Assembly: GCF_003730115.1 (NCBI RefSeq)
Contig: NZ_RJVP01000003.1
Coordinates: 248,001-312,000, forward strand
Direction: 5' to 3'
DNA from: Pseudomethylobacillus aquaticus
Lineage (GTDB): Bacteria; Pseudomonadota; Gammaproteobacteria; Burkholderiales; Methylophilaceae
DNA: 64,000 nt
A model generated the notes under the pieces. It was not told the DNA's origin and ran no database searches. It saw only the letters and a list, made by a program, of their open reading frames with translations. Positions within the stretch are counted from its first letter, which is position 1. Each line of letters opens with the position of its first letter. Of the stretch, positions 52,038 to 59,817 are shown piece by piece. Made by a program: the position numbers and the translations under genes.

Positions 52038-52892
52038 ATGCCCTTCGCCAGCTACGCCCAACTCGTGTCTGACCTTAACACCCACTTGCCAGCCCTGCTA
52101 TTGATTTCCGGCCTGATCGGCCTGCTGGTCGGCAGCTTCCTGAACGTGGTGATCCATCGACTACCCAGAATGATGGAGCTGGAATGGCAAGCCAGCAACA
52201 GCGACACCCCACCCGTCCGCTATAACTTGCTGCGCCCCCGCTCCAGTTGCCCGCAATGCCAGCAGCAACTGAGCATCGCAGACAACATCCCGCTACTGAG
52301 CTATGCCCTGCTACGCGGCCGCTGCCGCTATTGCCAACACCCGATAGCGGCCCGCTACCCTCTGGTAGAGGCCTGCACTGGCATACTGACGGCGGTGGTA
52401 GCCTGGCAATTCGGCTGGGGCTGGCAGATGCTGACCGCCTGGCTGTTCCTGTGGGCGCTGATCGCCCTGACCTTTATAGACCTCGATACCTATCTGCTGC
52501 CAGACAGCATCACGCTGCCGCTGTTATGGCTGGGTTTGCTGATCAATCTTGGTGGCAGCGGTTATACCGACCTGCACTCTGCCGTGATAGGCGCCGCTGC
52601 CGGCTACCTGAGCCTGTGGAGCGTATACTGGCTGTTCAAGCTGATACGCGGCAAAGAAGGCATGGGGTATGGCGACTTCAAACTGTGCGCGGCCATCGGC
52701 GCCTGGTTCGGCTGGCAGGTGCTGCCTGCGGTGATCTTGCTGTCATCGCTGATCGGCGCCGTGGTCGGTATCCTGCTACTGGTGACCAGCCGCCAGAACA
52801 GCCAGACACCGATCGCGTTCGGCCCCTATCTGGCGCTGGCTGGCCTGGCCACCTTGCTGTGGTCGGATACGCTGGCCATGCTGGGCTATTAA
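52038..52892 (+). CDS. pilD: type IV prepilin peptidase
   Basis: A 284-residue inner-membrane bifunctional A24 peptidase and N-methyltransferase that matures prepilins. The start helix leads into GSFLNVVIHRLP. The four zinc-type cysteines are C71, C74, C96 and C99 (CPQC...CRYC). The catalytic aspartates lie in FIDLDTYLLPD (about 148-156) and in GMGYGDFKL (D214). It precedes coaE by about 50 bp, as in many Betaproteobacteria. No pilin genes are in the window. Confidence 0.94.
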   Translation: MPFASYAQLVSDLNTHLPALLLISGLIGLLVGSFLNVVIHRLPRMMELEWQASNSDTPPVRYNLLRPRSSCPQCQQQLSIADNIPLLSYALLRGRCRYCQHPIAARYPLVEACTGILTAVVAWQFGWGWQMLTAWLFLWALIALTFIDLDTYLLPDSITLPLLWLGLLINLGGSGYTDLHSAVIGAAAGYLSLWSVYWLFKLIRGKEGMGYGDFKLCAAIGAWFGWQVLPAVILLSSLIGAVVGILLLVTSRQNSQTPIAFGPYLALAGLATLLWSDTLAMLGY

Positions 52893-52944
52893 TCATTGAT
52901 TGAGTGTTATATTTCGTTAGCGCTATACGTCTAGGAGACAAGCA

Positions 52945-53553
52945 ATGTACGTGGTTGGCCTGACCGGCGGCATAGGTGCCGGCAAGAGTGAAGCAGCAAA
53001 GATGTTCGCCGCCCTGAATGTCCCTATCGTCGATGTCGACGTGATCTCCCATCACCTTACCGAGGTCGGCCAGCCCAGCCTGCAGAAGATCGCCGATGCC
53101 TTTGGCAGCGGCATCCTCACCGCCGAAGGCACGCTGGACCGTAGCGCCCTGCGCGAACAGGTGTTCAGCAGCGATGCCGCCAGACGTAAACTGGAAGCCA
53201 TCCTGCACCCGGCCATACACGCTGCCGCCGTGCGTCAACTCTCCAGCAACAGCGCGGCACCTTATCAGATCCTGGCTATCCCGCTGCTGTTCGAAACGGA
53301 CCGCTACCGCGGCCTGGTCAATCGTACCCTGCTGATCGATTGTGCAGAGTCCCTGCAGATCAGCCGCACTTTGCAGCGCAACGGCATGACCGAGGCCACG
53401 GTACGCGCCATCATCGCCGCACAGGCCTCGCGCAGCTTCCGCAAGGCACTGGCCAATGATGTGATCGACAACAGCGGCAGCATCGAACAGTTACGTGAGC
53501 AGGTAGCATTCCTGCACAAAAAATATCTTGTGGCTTGCCTAGAATTGGAATAA
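52945..53553 (+). CDS. coaE: dephospho-CoA kinase
   Basis: A 202-residue P-loop kinase for the last step of coenzyme A synthesis. VGLTGGIGAGKS is the P-loop, VPIVDVDVISHHLTE is the substrate region and LLFETDRYRGLVN is typical. A TAGGAG site lies upstream. The order pilD-coaE-zapD is conserved. Confidence 0.95.
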   Translation: MYVVGLTGGIGAGKSEAAKMFAALNVPIVDVDVISHHLTEVGQPSLQKIADAFGSGILTAEGTLDRSALREQVFSSDAARRKLEAILHPAIHAAAVRQLSSNSAAPYQILAIPLLFETDRYRGLVNRTLLIDCAESLQISRTLQRNGMTEATVRAIIAAQASRSFRKALANDVIDNSGSIEQLREQVAFLHKKYLVACLELE

Positions 53554-53607
53554 ATCTCATAATCTTTCACTACTGAACCTGCAGATTCCGATCCGCCGTC
53601 CACCTCC

Positions 53608-54366
53608 GTGCCCAGCTACGACTTCCCATTCAACGAACGCATCCGCACCCTGCTCAGGCTGGAAGATCTATTCCAGAAAGCGTTCCATCACGTAGACGCA
53701 AATCACGAGCACAGCCATCACTGCGCGCTGCTCACGCTGTTCCAGATCATGGATGTGATCGACCGCGCTGAACTGAAGATGGATCTGCTGCAGGAACTGG
53801 ACAGGCAGAAGATCGGCCTGAATGTATTGCGTGGCAAACCGGGCATCGCAGAAGCCATACTGAATGAGACCATCAGCCGCATCGAAGCCGCCGGCGCGGA
53901 ACTGCGCGCCAACACCGGCAAACTGGGACAGGCGCTGCGCGACAATGAATGGCTGATGAGCATCAAGCAACGTGCCGGCATTCCGGGGGGAGTTTGCGAG
54001 TTCGACGTGCCTTCCTACCATTACTGGCTGGGACTGGGCGCGCAGCGTCGCACGCAGGACCTGCGACAATGGCTGAGTTTCCTCATGCCGATCAGCAATG
54101 CACTCAACGTCATTCTGCACATCCTGCGCGGTAGCGGCAGCAGCAGCAGCTTCATCGCGCCACAAGGCGCTTACCAGCAGATGCTGGGCGGCACCAAGCC
54201 TGCGCAGATGCTGCGTGTGGAGCTTGGCGACCAGCAACCCTACTTCCCCGAAGTCAGCGCCAACAAATACGCGATCAATATCCGCTTCCATAGCCTGGAA
54301 CTCAACGAAAAACCACGTCCGGTCGAGACCGATGTGAACTTCACACTGATCTTGTGTAACCTTTAG
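53608..54366 (+). CDS. zapD: cell-division protein ZapD
   Basis: A 252-residue FtsZ-binding protein that cross-links FtsZ filaments at the division ring. It opens [19 protein letters not shown] and shows [15 protein letters not shown] and the NKYAINIRF block near the end. It begins at GTG 53608. The order coaE-zapD-yacG is conserved. Confidence 0.94.
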   Translation: MPSYDFPFNERIRTLLRLEDLFQKAFHHVDANHEHSHHCALLTLFQIMDVIDRAELKMDLLQELDRQKIGLNVLRGKPGIAEAILNETISRIEAAGAELRANTGKLGQALRDNEWLMSIKQRAGIPGGVCEFDVPSYHYWLGLGAQRRTQDLRQWLSFLMPISNALNVILHILRGSGSSSSFIAPQGAYQQMLGGTKPAQMLRVELGDQQPYFPEVSANKYAINIRFHSLELNEKPRPVETDVNFTLILCNL

Positions 54367-54395
54367 ATCTTGAGCCATCACTAAGGCGCTACCCC

Positions 54396-54569
54396 GTGAC
54401 ATCAGCCAGCATCAAGCGCGTCGCCTGCCCGCAATGTGGCAAAGACGCGATCTTCAGCCCGGAAAACCCCTATCGTCCGTTCTGCAGCCACCGTTGCCAG
54501 CAGATCGACCTGGGAGCCTGGGCCAATGAAGATTTCCGCATCCCCGTCGCACCCGAACCGGAGGAATGA
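54396..54569 (+). CDS. yacG: DNA gyrase inhibitor YacG, zinc protein
   Basis: A 57-residue zinc-binding protein that can inhibit DNA gyrase by binding GyrB. The zinc ligands are CPQC (11 and 14) and C30 with C34 in FCSHRC, followed by the family's [15 protein letters not shown] tail. It starts at GTG 54396, 29 bp after zapD, and its stop lies 2 bp before the PCuAC start. Confidence 0.95.
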   Translation: MTSASIKRVACPQCGKDAIFSPENPYRPFCSHRCQQIDLGAWANEDFRIPVAPEPEE

Positions 54570-54571
54570 AC

Positions 54572-55030
54572 ATGCGCTACATTCTGCTACTCGTCACGGC
54601 CTGCCTGCTAATGGTGCAACTGCCCGCGCTTGCCGGCCCGGCGGCTCCAGTCGAGATCACTGACGCCTGGGTGCGCGCCACGGCACCAGGGCAAAAAGTG
54701 GGTGCCGCCTACATGACGCTGAAGAGTGAGGTGGATGGGGAGTTGATCGCGGCAGACAGCAACATCACCAGCAGCGTGGAGATCCACAGCATGTCCATGA
54801 AGGACGGCGTGATGCAGATGCGCATGCTGCAACGCCTGCCTTTAACGGCAGGTGAACCTTATCACCTTGCCCCCGGTGGCTTTCACCTCATGCTGTTTGG
54901 CCTGAATGAAGCGCTTAAGCCGGGCATGTCGGTCCAGCTGACCCTGCGCTTCCGCGACAGGGCTGGCAACAGCTTCGAGAAAACCATACCCGCACCCGTC
55001 AAACAGGCGGTTCGCGACCATCATCACTAG
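54572..55030 (+). CDS. periplasmic copper chaperone PCu(A)C
   Basis: A 152-residue periplasmic copper chaperone that helps build the Cu-A centre of cytochrome oxidase. After a signal peptide (1 to about 21, ending ALA), the copper motif H-x10-M-x21-HxM is exact: H72, M83, H105 and M107. A His-rich end (DHHH) may add metal affinity. GGAGG at 54561-54565 with ATG 54572 fits better than ATG 54566. A possible Cu-linked membrane protein is encoded nearby on the other strand (55368). Confidence 0.93.
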   Translation: MRYILLLVTACLLMVQLPALAGPAAPVEITDAWVRATAPGQKVGAAYMTLKSEVDGELIAADSNITSSVEIHSMSMKDGVMQMRMLQRLPLTAGEPYHLAPGGFHLMLFGLNEALKPGMSVQLTLRFRDRAGNSFEKTIPAPVKQAVRDHHH

Positions 55031-55149
55031 CTTGCCCAGCCTCGGCTGACTGGCCATCTGCTGCTGGGTAGCATCACACGGCGGTACTGGCGGGCCGAAC
55101 TAGCACAGTGAACCTCGCAGCAATATCAGGGGCGAGCTTGTTTGCCTGG

Positions 55150-55169
55150 GTTCCCGCCTGCGCGGGAAC
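55150..55169. repeat. short palindrome resembling neisserial-type dRS3 repeats
   Basis: GTTCCCGC / GCGGGAAC around CTGC. Its core resembles the TTCCCGC...GCGGGAA repeats scattered in many betaproteobacterial genomes. Non-coding. Confidence 0.7.
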
Positions 55170-55208
55170 GACGGCATCGGGTGATGTGACCTAGCCACTA
55201 CTTCACCC

Positions 55209-55325
55209 GCTTGCAGGGCGCACCCGCTTACGCTGCCCAGCATGGTGAGATTCAGCAGACTGCAAACAGAGCTTGTAGGGCGCACCCGCTTGCGGTGCGC
55301 CGTATGGCGAGATTCAACAAGTTGC
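55209..55325. repeat. two tandem-like 55-bp repeat copies
   Basis: Copies at 55209-55263 and 55271-55325 share most bases. The second keeps a perfect inner hairpin (GGCGCACC / GGTGCGCC, 55279-55301); the first has lost it. They lie in the non-coding interval 55031-55367, which holds no gene. Confidence 0.75.
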
Positions 55326-55367
55326 TACAGCAACACCAGAACAACCCTCACCTCGCGCCATACGTGC

Positions 55368-55790
55368 TTAAGGCTGGCCAGCCTGGAAACTGAGTAGAAC
55401 GCGCTGCAGACCGGCAGCCGTTTCCAGATCCAGCTGCAGCTGCCAGTCGCTACGGCCCTGCACGCAGACCGGCAGGTTCACTTCTGCCCACCAGGCCTCG
55501 CCGTCTGCCAGCAAGCGGTAACGGTTCAGGCCCATTTCCATCCCCTGCATGGCAAAACTCGCGGTGCCAGCCTTGAGCGGCATGCCAGTGAGGTAAAGCC
55601 GGAACGGCTGCAAAGTGACCGGCGCCTTATCGAAGCGCAACTGCAAGCCGTCCTGCAAAGCACAGGCCTGCGGAAGATTCGGGCAACTCACCACCCGCGT
55701 GATGGCAGGCTCCACCGCCATGCGCTGAGTCCACTGCCAGACCAGCAGGGGCAGCAGTATCGCTGGAAGTACCCACAAATATCGACGCAT
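55368..55790 (-). CDS. membrane-anchored protein with Met-rich motif, unknown function
   Basis: A 140-residue protein with one N-terminal membrane helix (about 4-22) and an extracytoplasmic domain. Two cysteines (SCPNLPQAC) and a later cysteine (VCVQGRSDW) may bind metal or form a disulfide. MQGMEMGLNRYRL is a Met-rich motif like those in copper-handling proteins. I do not recognise a named family. ATG 55790 overlaps the Nudix gene's stop by one base; the spacing to GGAGG favours it over ATG 55793. A copper role is inference. Confidence 0.65.
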   Translation of the reverse strand: MRRYLWVLPAILLPLLVWQWTQRMAVEPAITRVVSCPNLPQACALQDGLQLRFDKAPVTLQPFRLYLTGMPLKAGTASFAMQGMEMGLNRYRLLADGEAWWAEVNLPVCVQGRSDWQLQLDLETAAGLQRVLLSFQAGQP

Positions 55791-56755
55791 CATTCCCTCC
55801 ACCAAGCGCGCTGCATGGCCAGGCCATGCGCATGATGCGCCTGCGCCTGCTGCATGTCAGCAGGCTGCATGCCGCCCAGCGCATATACCGGCAGCGGGTA
55901 ATCGGCCAGCCAGTGCGCGAACGTCGTCCACCCCAAAGGCACTGCATCCGGGTGGCTACGGGTGGCCTGCACTGGCGACAAGGTCACATAATCCAGCCCC
56001 AGCCTGGCTGCGTGTTCCAGTTCCAGCGGGCTATGGCAGGAGGCGCCACACAGCAGATCCACCGGGCGCTGCGTACACTGCATCAGTTGTGCAGCGGGAA
56101 GATGCACGCCATGCGCACCGATACGACGCGCCAGCGCCACATCCGCATTCACCACCAGCCGGGTTGCGGAACCCGCCGTCAGTTCCAGCATCTGCAGCCC
56201 CCAGCGCTCCTGTTGCTGCGGCGTGGCCTGCTTCTCGCGCAATTGCAGCAGGAACGGCTGTGCTTGGCCTAGGGATGGCGTAATGGATGGCGTGACAGAT
56301 TGCGACAAGGCCGTGAAGAAAGCCGCCTCGCCCATCTCGGCGATATGGCTGATGGCCAGCACCTCAGGCAGTAACAAGGCCTGCAGGATAGGGGCATTGG
56401 CAGGCAGCATCGGGCCCACAGTCAATTGTGCCGGGGATTGCCAGGCCAGTTGCTGGCCTTCACGGCCATGTGGCTCGCCCTGCCAGGCGCTCACCCGAAA
56501 GAAATGCAGCCGGATGCGACGATCCGGGTAATCGAATTCACGCAACAGCCAGGGGCTGGCCATTGTTGCACGGATGCCCAACTCTTCGTCCAGCTCGCGC
56601 TGCAATGCCGCCAGTGCCGACTCTCCCGCCTCGATCTTGCCACCCGGGAACTCCCACCAGCCAGCCCAGGGCTTGCCCTCGGGGCGCTGCGCCAGCAGCA
56701 CCTGTCCATCCTGACGCCGCAGGATGGCGACCGCCGCGTCGACCACCAGCGTCAT
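55790..56755 (-). CDS. mutT: Nudix hydrolase fused to a TenI/ThiE-like domain
   Basis: A 321-residue fusion. Residues 1 to about 130 are a MutT-type Nudix hydrolase with the Nudix box GGKIEAGESALAALQRELDEELG, which would clean 8-oxo-dGTP from the nucleotide pool. Residues about 145-321 are a thiamine-phosphate-synthase-like TIM-barrel, degenerate in its active site (VNADVALARRIGAHGVHLP, LDYVTLSPV). This fusion is common in Betaproteobacteria. The ATG overlaps the ATPase stop by 4 bp. Confidence 0.9.
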   Translation of the reverse strand: MTLVVDAAVAILRRQDGQVLLAQRPEGKPWAGWWEFPGGKIEAGESALAALQRELDEELGIRATMASPWLLREFDYPDRRIRLHFFRVSAWQGEPHGREGQQLAWQSPAQLTVGPMLPANAPILQALLLPEVLAISHIAEMGEAAFFTALSQSVTPSITPSLGQAQPFLLQLREKQATPQQQERWGLQMLELTAGSATRLVVNADVALARRIGAHGVHLPAAQLMQCTQRPVDLLCGASCHSPLELEHAARLGLDYVTLSPVQATRSHPDAVPLGWTTFAHWLADYPLPVYALGGMQPADMQQAQAHHAHGLAMQRAWWRE

Positions 56756-57645
56756 GCAGCGGGCGATCCAGCGGATTTCCGGGAGGCAGCAAACCCCACG
56801 CGCCCCGCATGGTCACGGGCGAACTGATACGCCGAGCGGCCGCTACGCGAACCGCGCGTCAGCGCCCATTGCAGTGCAGCACGCCGCACCTCGTCACTGA
56901 ACTCGCTGATGCCATAATGACGCAGCCACTCGGCCGCCACGGCCAGGTAAGCATCCTGATCAAAGGCATAGAAAGACAGCCAGATACCAAAGCGGTCGGA
57001 CAGGGCGATCTTTTCTTCCACGCTCTCGCCGGGGCGGATCTCGCCGCTTTGACGCTGCAATTCCAGGTTGTCGGCCATGTACTCCGGCATCAAATGACGC
57101 CGGTTGGAGGTGGCATACACCAGCGCATTGTCGGAGCTGGAGGCCAGCGAACCGTCCAGCACCACTTTAAGTGCCTTGTAACCCGGCTCGTCCGCTTCGA
57201 ACGACAAGTCGTCACAGAACACGATGAAGCGCTCAGGACGGCCTCGCAAACATTCCATGATGGCGGGCAGGTCAGTGAGGTCCTGCTTGTCCACCTCCAC
57301 CATGCGCAGCCCCTGTGGCGCGAAGCGGCCCAGCAAGGCTTTCACCAGCGAGGATTTGCCGGTACCACGCGCCCCGGTCAACAGGACATTATTAGCCGGA
57401 TAACCATGCACGAACTGCTCGGTGTTGCGCACGATCTCGGCTTTTTGCAGATCCACATGCTGCAAACTTTCCAGCGCGATCAGGTGCGGGTACTGCAAAG
57501 CCTGCAACTGGCCGCCGGCCGGGCTGGCCTGCCAGCGCCAGGCCAGCGCAGTCCAGTCGGTGGCAGGCGGCGGGCTCAGCCATTTGGCTTGCACCTTATC
57601 CAGCAGGTTGTCGATGCGGCCGATCAGGGCAGAGAAATCGCTCAT
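56752..57645 (-). CDS. DUF815 family AAA-type ATPase
   Basis: A 297-residue P-loop ATPase. The Walker A is LLTGARGTGKSS and the Walker B region is FIVFCDDLSFEADEPGYKAL. The arginine-finger region is ATSNRRHLMPEYM. The family has no firm function; it lies near argJ and the Nudix gene in many Betaproteobacteria. ATG 57645 (MSDFSALIGR) is chosen, 1 bp from the argJ stop. Confidence 0.87.
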   Translation of the reverse strand: MSDFSALIGRIDNLLDKVQAKWLSPPPATDWTALAWRWQASPAGGQLQALQYPHLIALESLQHVDLQKAEIVRNTEQFVHGYPANNVLLTGARGTGKSSLVKALLGRFAPQGLRMVEVDKQDLTDLPAIMECLRGRPERFIVFCDDLSFEADEPGYKALKVVLDGSLASSSDNALVYATSNRRHLMPEYMADNLELQRQSGEIRPGESVEEKIALSDRFGIWLSFYAFDQDAYLAVAAEWLRHYGISEFSDEVRRAALQWALTRGSRSGRSAYQFARDHAGRVGFAASRKSAGSPAA

Positions 57646-57646
57646 A

Positions 57647-58873
57647 TCAGCTGCGGTAATCCGCATTGATCTTCACATAGTCATAGGAGAAATCACAGGT
57701 CCACACCCTGGCACTCGCCTCCCCACGCCCCAGCACCACACGCACCAGGATCTCCGCCTGCTGCATCACCGCCGCGCCATCGGCTTCCACATAACTGGCA
57801 GCCCGACCGCCCTGCTCGGCCACCAGCACATCACCGAGGTAGAGCTTGAGCTTGCTCACGTCCAGATCCGCCACGCCGGCATAGCCGATGGCAGCGAGGA
57901 TACGTCCGAGGTTGGGGTCCGAGGCAAAGAAGGCGGTCTTGATCAGCGGCGAATGCGCGATGGCATAGGCGATCTGCCTGCATTCCGCTTCATCCTGTCC
58001 GGCTTCGACCTGGATGGTCATGAATTTGGTGGCGCCCTCGCCGTCGCGCACGATGGCCTGCGCCAGCAGCATGGCCACTTCGGTGACCGCCTCACGCAAT
58101 GCCAGGTAATCCGCATCGGCTTCGGTCAGTTCGGCATGGCCAGCCTGACCGGTGGCCAGCAGCACCAGCGCATCATTGGTGGAGGTATCGCCATCCACGG
58201 TGATGCAATTGAAGGAGCGGTTCACTGCATGCTGGATCAGCGCGTCCAGTGCAGGCTGGCTGACCGCCGCGTCGGTGGCGATATAGCCCAGCATGGTGGC
58301 CATATTGGGGTGGATCATGCCGGAACCCTTGGCGATGCCGGTCACGGTCACGGTGTTGCCGCCTATCTCCAGCTGGCGCGAGACGCCTTTGGCCACGATA
58401 TCGGTGGTCATGATGGCTTCGGCCGCATCGGCCCAATTATCCGCCTTCAGGTTGGCAATGGCTTGCGGCAGACCGGCGATGATGCGCTCGGCTGGCAGCG
58501 GCTCCATGATCACGCCAGTGGAGAACGGCAGAATCTGCTCTGGCTGGCATTGCAGCGCCGTCGCCAGCGCCTCACAGGTTTGCTGGGCACGCGCCAGACC
58601 GTCATTGCCAGTACCGGCATTGGCATTGCCGGTGTTGACCAGCAATGCGCGTATGCCCGTGCCCGCTGCCAGATGCTGCTTGCAGATCAGCACCGGCGCG
58701 GCGCAAAAACGGTTCAGGGTGAACACGCCGGATACGCGCGTGCCATCTGCCAGCTTAACCACCAGCACATCCTTGCGGTTGGGTTTACGCACATGGGCTT
58801 CAGCCACGCCCAGTTCAACACCGGCGACCGGCAACAGGGAACGCGCTTCAGGCGCGACGAGATTAACAGGCAT
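57647..58873 (-). CDS. argJ: glutamate N-acetyltransferase/amino-acid N-acetyltransferase
   Basis: A 408-residue bifunctional enzyme of the cyclic arginine pathway, cleaved autocatalytically into two chains. The cleavage site lies in [18 protein letters not shown], with the nucleophilic threonine after the alanine. It shows [16 protein letters not shown] near the start and [13 protein letters not shown] in mid-chain. The length equals the family norm. It is upstream of the ATPase gene in an operon. Confidence 0.95.
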   Translation of the reverse strand: MPVNLVAPEARSLLPVAGVELGVAEAHVRKPNRKDVLVVKLADGTRVSGVFTLNRFCAAPVLICKQHLAAGTGIRALLVNTGNANAGTGNDGLARAQQTCEALATALQCQPEQILPFSTGVIMEPLPAERIIAGLPQAIANLKADNWADAAEAIMTTDIVAKGVSRQLEIGGNTVTVTGIAKGSGMIHPNMATMLGYIATDAAVSQPALDALIQHAVNRSFNCITVDGDTSTNDALVLLATGQAGHAELTEADADYLALREAVTEVAMLLAQAIVRDGEGATKFMTIQVEAGQDEAECRQIAYAIAHSPLIKTAFFASDPNLGRILAAIGYAGVADLDVSKLKLYLGDVLVAEQGGRAASYVEADGAAVMQQAEILVRVVLGRGEASARVWTCDFSYDYVKINADYRS

Positions 58874-58971
58874 GTCAGGATTCCAACGGAGTGAAGAGGC
58901 TAGATTCTAGCGCATTCGTGCATGGCGGTTTATGACACACCAGGCGCAGCATGCTGTCTGCTATAAAATAC

Positions 58972-58995
58972 TTATGCATAATAATTATTGCATAA
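58972..58995. promoter_or_regulatory. ohrR: palindromic operator upstream of the MarR/OhrR gene
   Basis: TTATGCA and TGCATAA arms separated by 10 AT-rich bases. It lies 72 bp before the ohrR start, in the region also holding the divergent argJ promoter. MarR dimers bind such sites. It is probably the autoregulatory operator; a role on argJ is less sure. Confidence 0.6.
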
Positions 58996-59067
58996 CAATA
59001 AAATTTGGCTTTACACTTAAAGAATAAGAATTATTCCCAGATAGCCGTCATTTACAAAGATCTGACC

Positions 59068-59526
59068 ATGAGTCAATACGAAAACCTGAAACTCGACCAT
59101 CAGCTGTGCTTCGCCCTGTACGCTGCCACCCACGCCCTCACGCGCGCCTATCGAGGCGGCCTGGAAAAAGCCGGCCTGACCTACAGCCAGTATCTGGTCA
59201 TGCTGGTGTTATGGGAAGAAGATGGCGTCAGCGTAGGGCAGATCGCCCGCAAACTGGATCTGGATTCCGGCACTCTGACCCCGATGCTGAAACGCCTGGA
59301 AGTGGCTGGCCTGGTAGCCCGTCGCCGCAACAGCCTGGACGAGCGCGTGGTAGAGGTGACGCTGACTGCACAGGGGCGCGAACTGGAACACGAGATCGCC
59401 AAAGTGCAGAATGGCGTGGAGTGCAAGACCGGCTTGTCGAATGAAGAATTTGTCCAGCTGCGCTCCACATTACAGCGCCTTCTGCAGACCATGTCTGCCG
59501 ATAGCGAACACTCCATCGCCGCCTGA
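59068..59526 (+). CDS. ohrR: OhrR-type MarR family redox regulator
   Basis: A 152-residue winged-helix repressor. The OhrR signature LDHQLCFALYAATHALTRAYR carries the peroxide-sensing cysteine C14. The wing DERVVEVTLTAQG is typical. ATG 59068 is preferred; the open frame upstream to 59005 is not conserved. OhrR usually controls an adjacent ohr gene, but none is next to it. An OsmC-family gene lies at 9.3 kb. A palindromic operator lies just upstream. Confidence 0.85.
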   Translation: MSQYENLKLDHQLCFALYAATHALTRAYRGGLEKAGLTYSQYLVMLVLWEEDGVSVGQIARKLDLDSGTLTPMLKRLEVAGLVARRRNSLDERVVEVTLTAQGRELEHEIAKVQNGVECKTGLSNEEFVQLRSTLQRLLQTMSADSEHSIAA

Positions 59527-59592
59527 ACGGCCAGCCTTGATCGCCAGACGATGCTGGCCAGGCCTTGCTAAGGAGCGCTAGCCAGCATCAGA

Positions 59593-59778
59593 TCAATCGA
59601 AGTTAGCCAGTTCGATCTGACGCTGTTCCAGCTTGGCCATCACCTCGGCGCGCTGCGCTGCATCAAGATCCCACCAGTCGCGTATCTCGTCTATGGTACG
59701 GTAGCAGCCTTCACATAAGCCGGTGGCTTCATTCATGGCGCAAACCCCGATACAGGGGGAAAGTACAGTTTCGTTCAT
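59593..59778 (-). CDS. DUF1289 family protein
   Basis: A 61-residue protein with the DUF1289 motif SPCIGVCAMNEATGLCEGC(Y/F)RT, four cysteines likely binding a metal. Family function is unknown. It lies 39 bp downstream of secA on the same strand. Confidence 0.87.
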   Translation of the reverse strand: MNETVLSPCIGVCAMNEATGLCEGCYRTIDEIRDWWDLDAAQRAEVMAKLEQRQIELANFD

Positions 59779-59817
59779 TGCAGCATCATCTCATTCAATC
59801 GCGCTGACAGCACGGAC

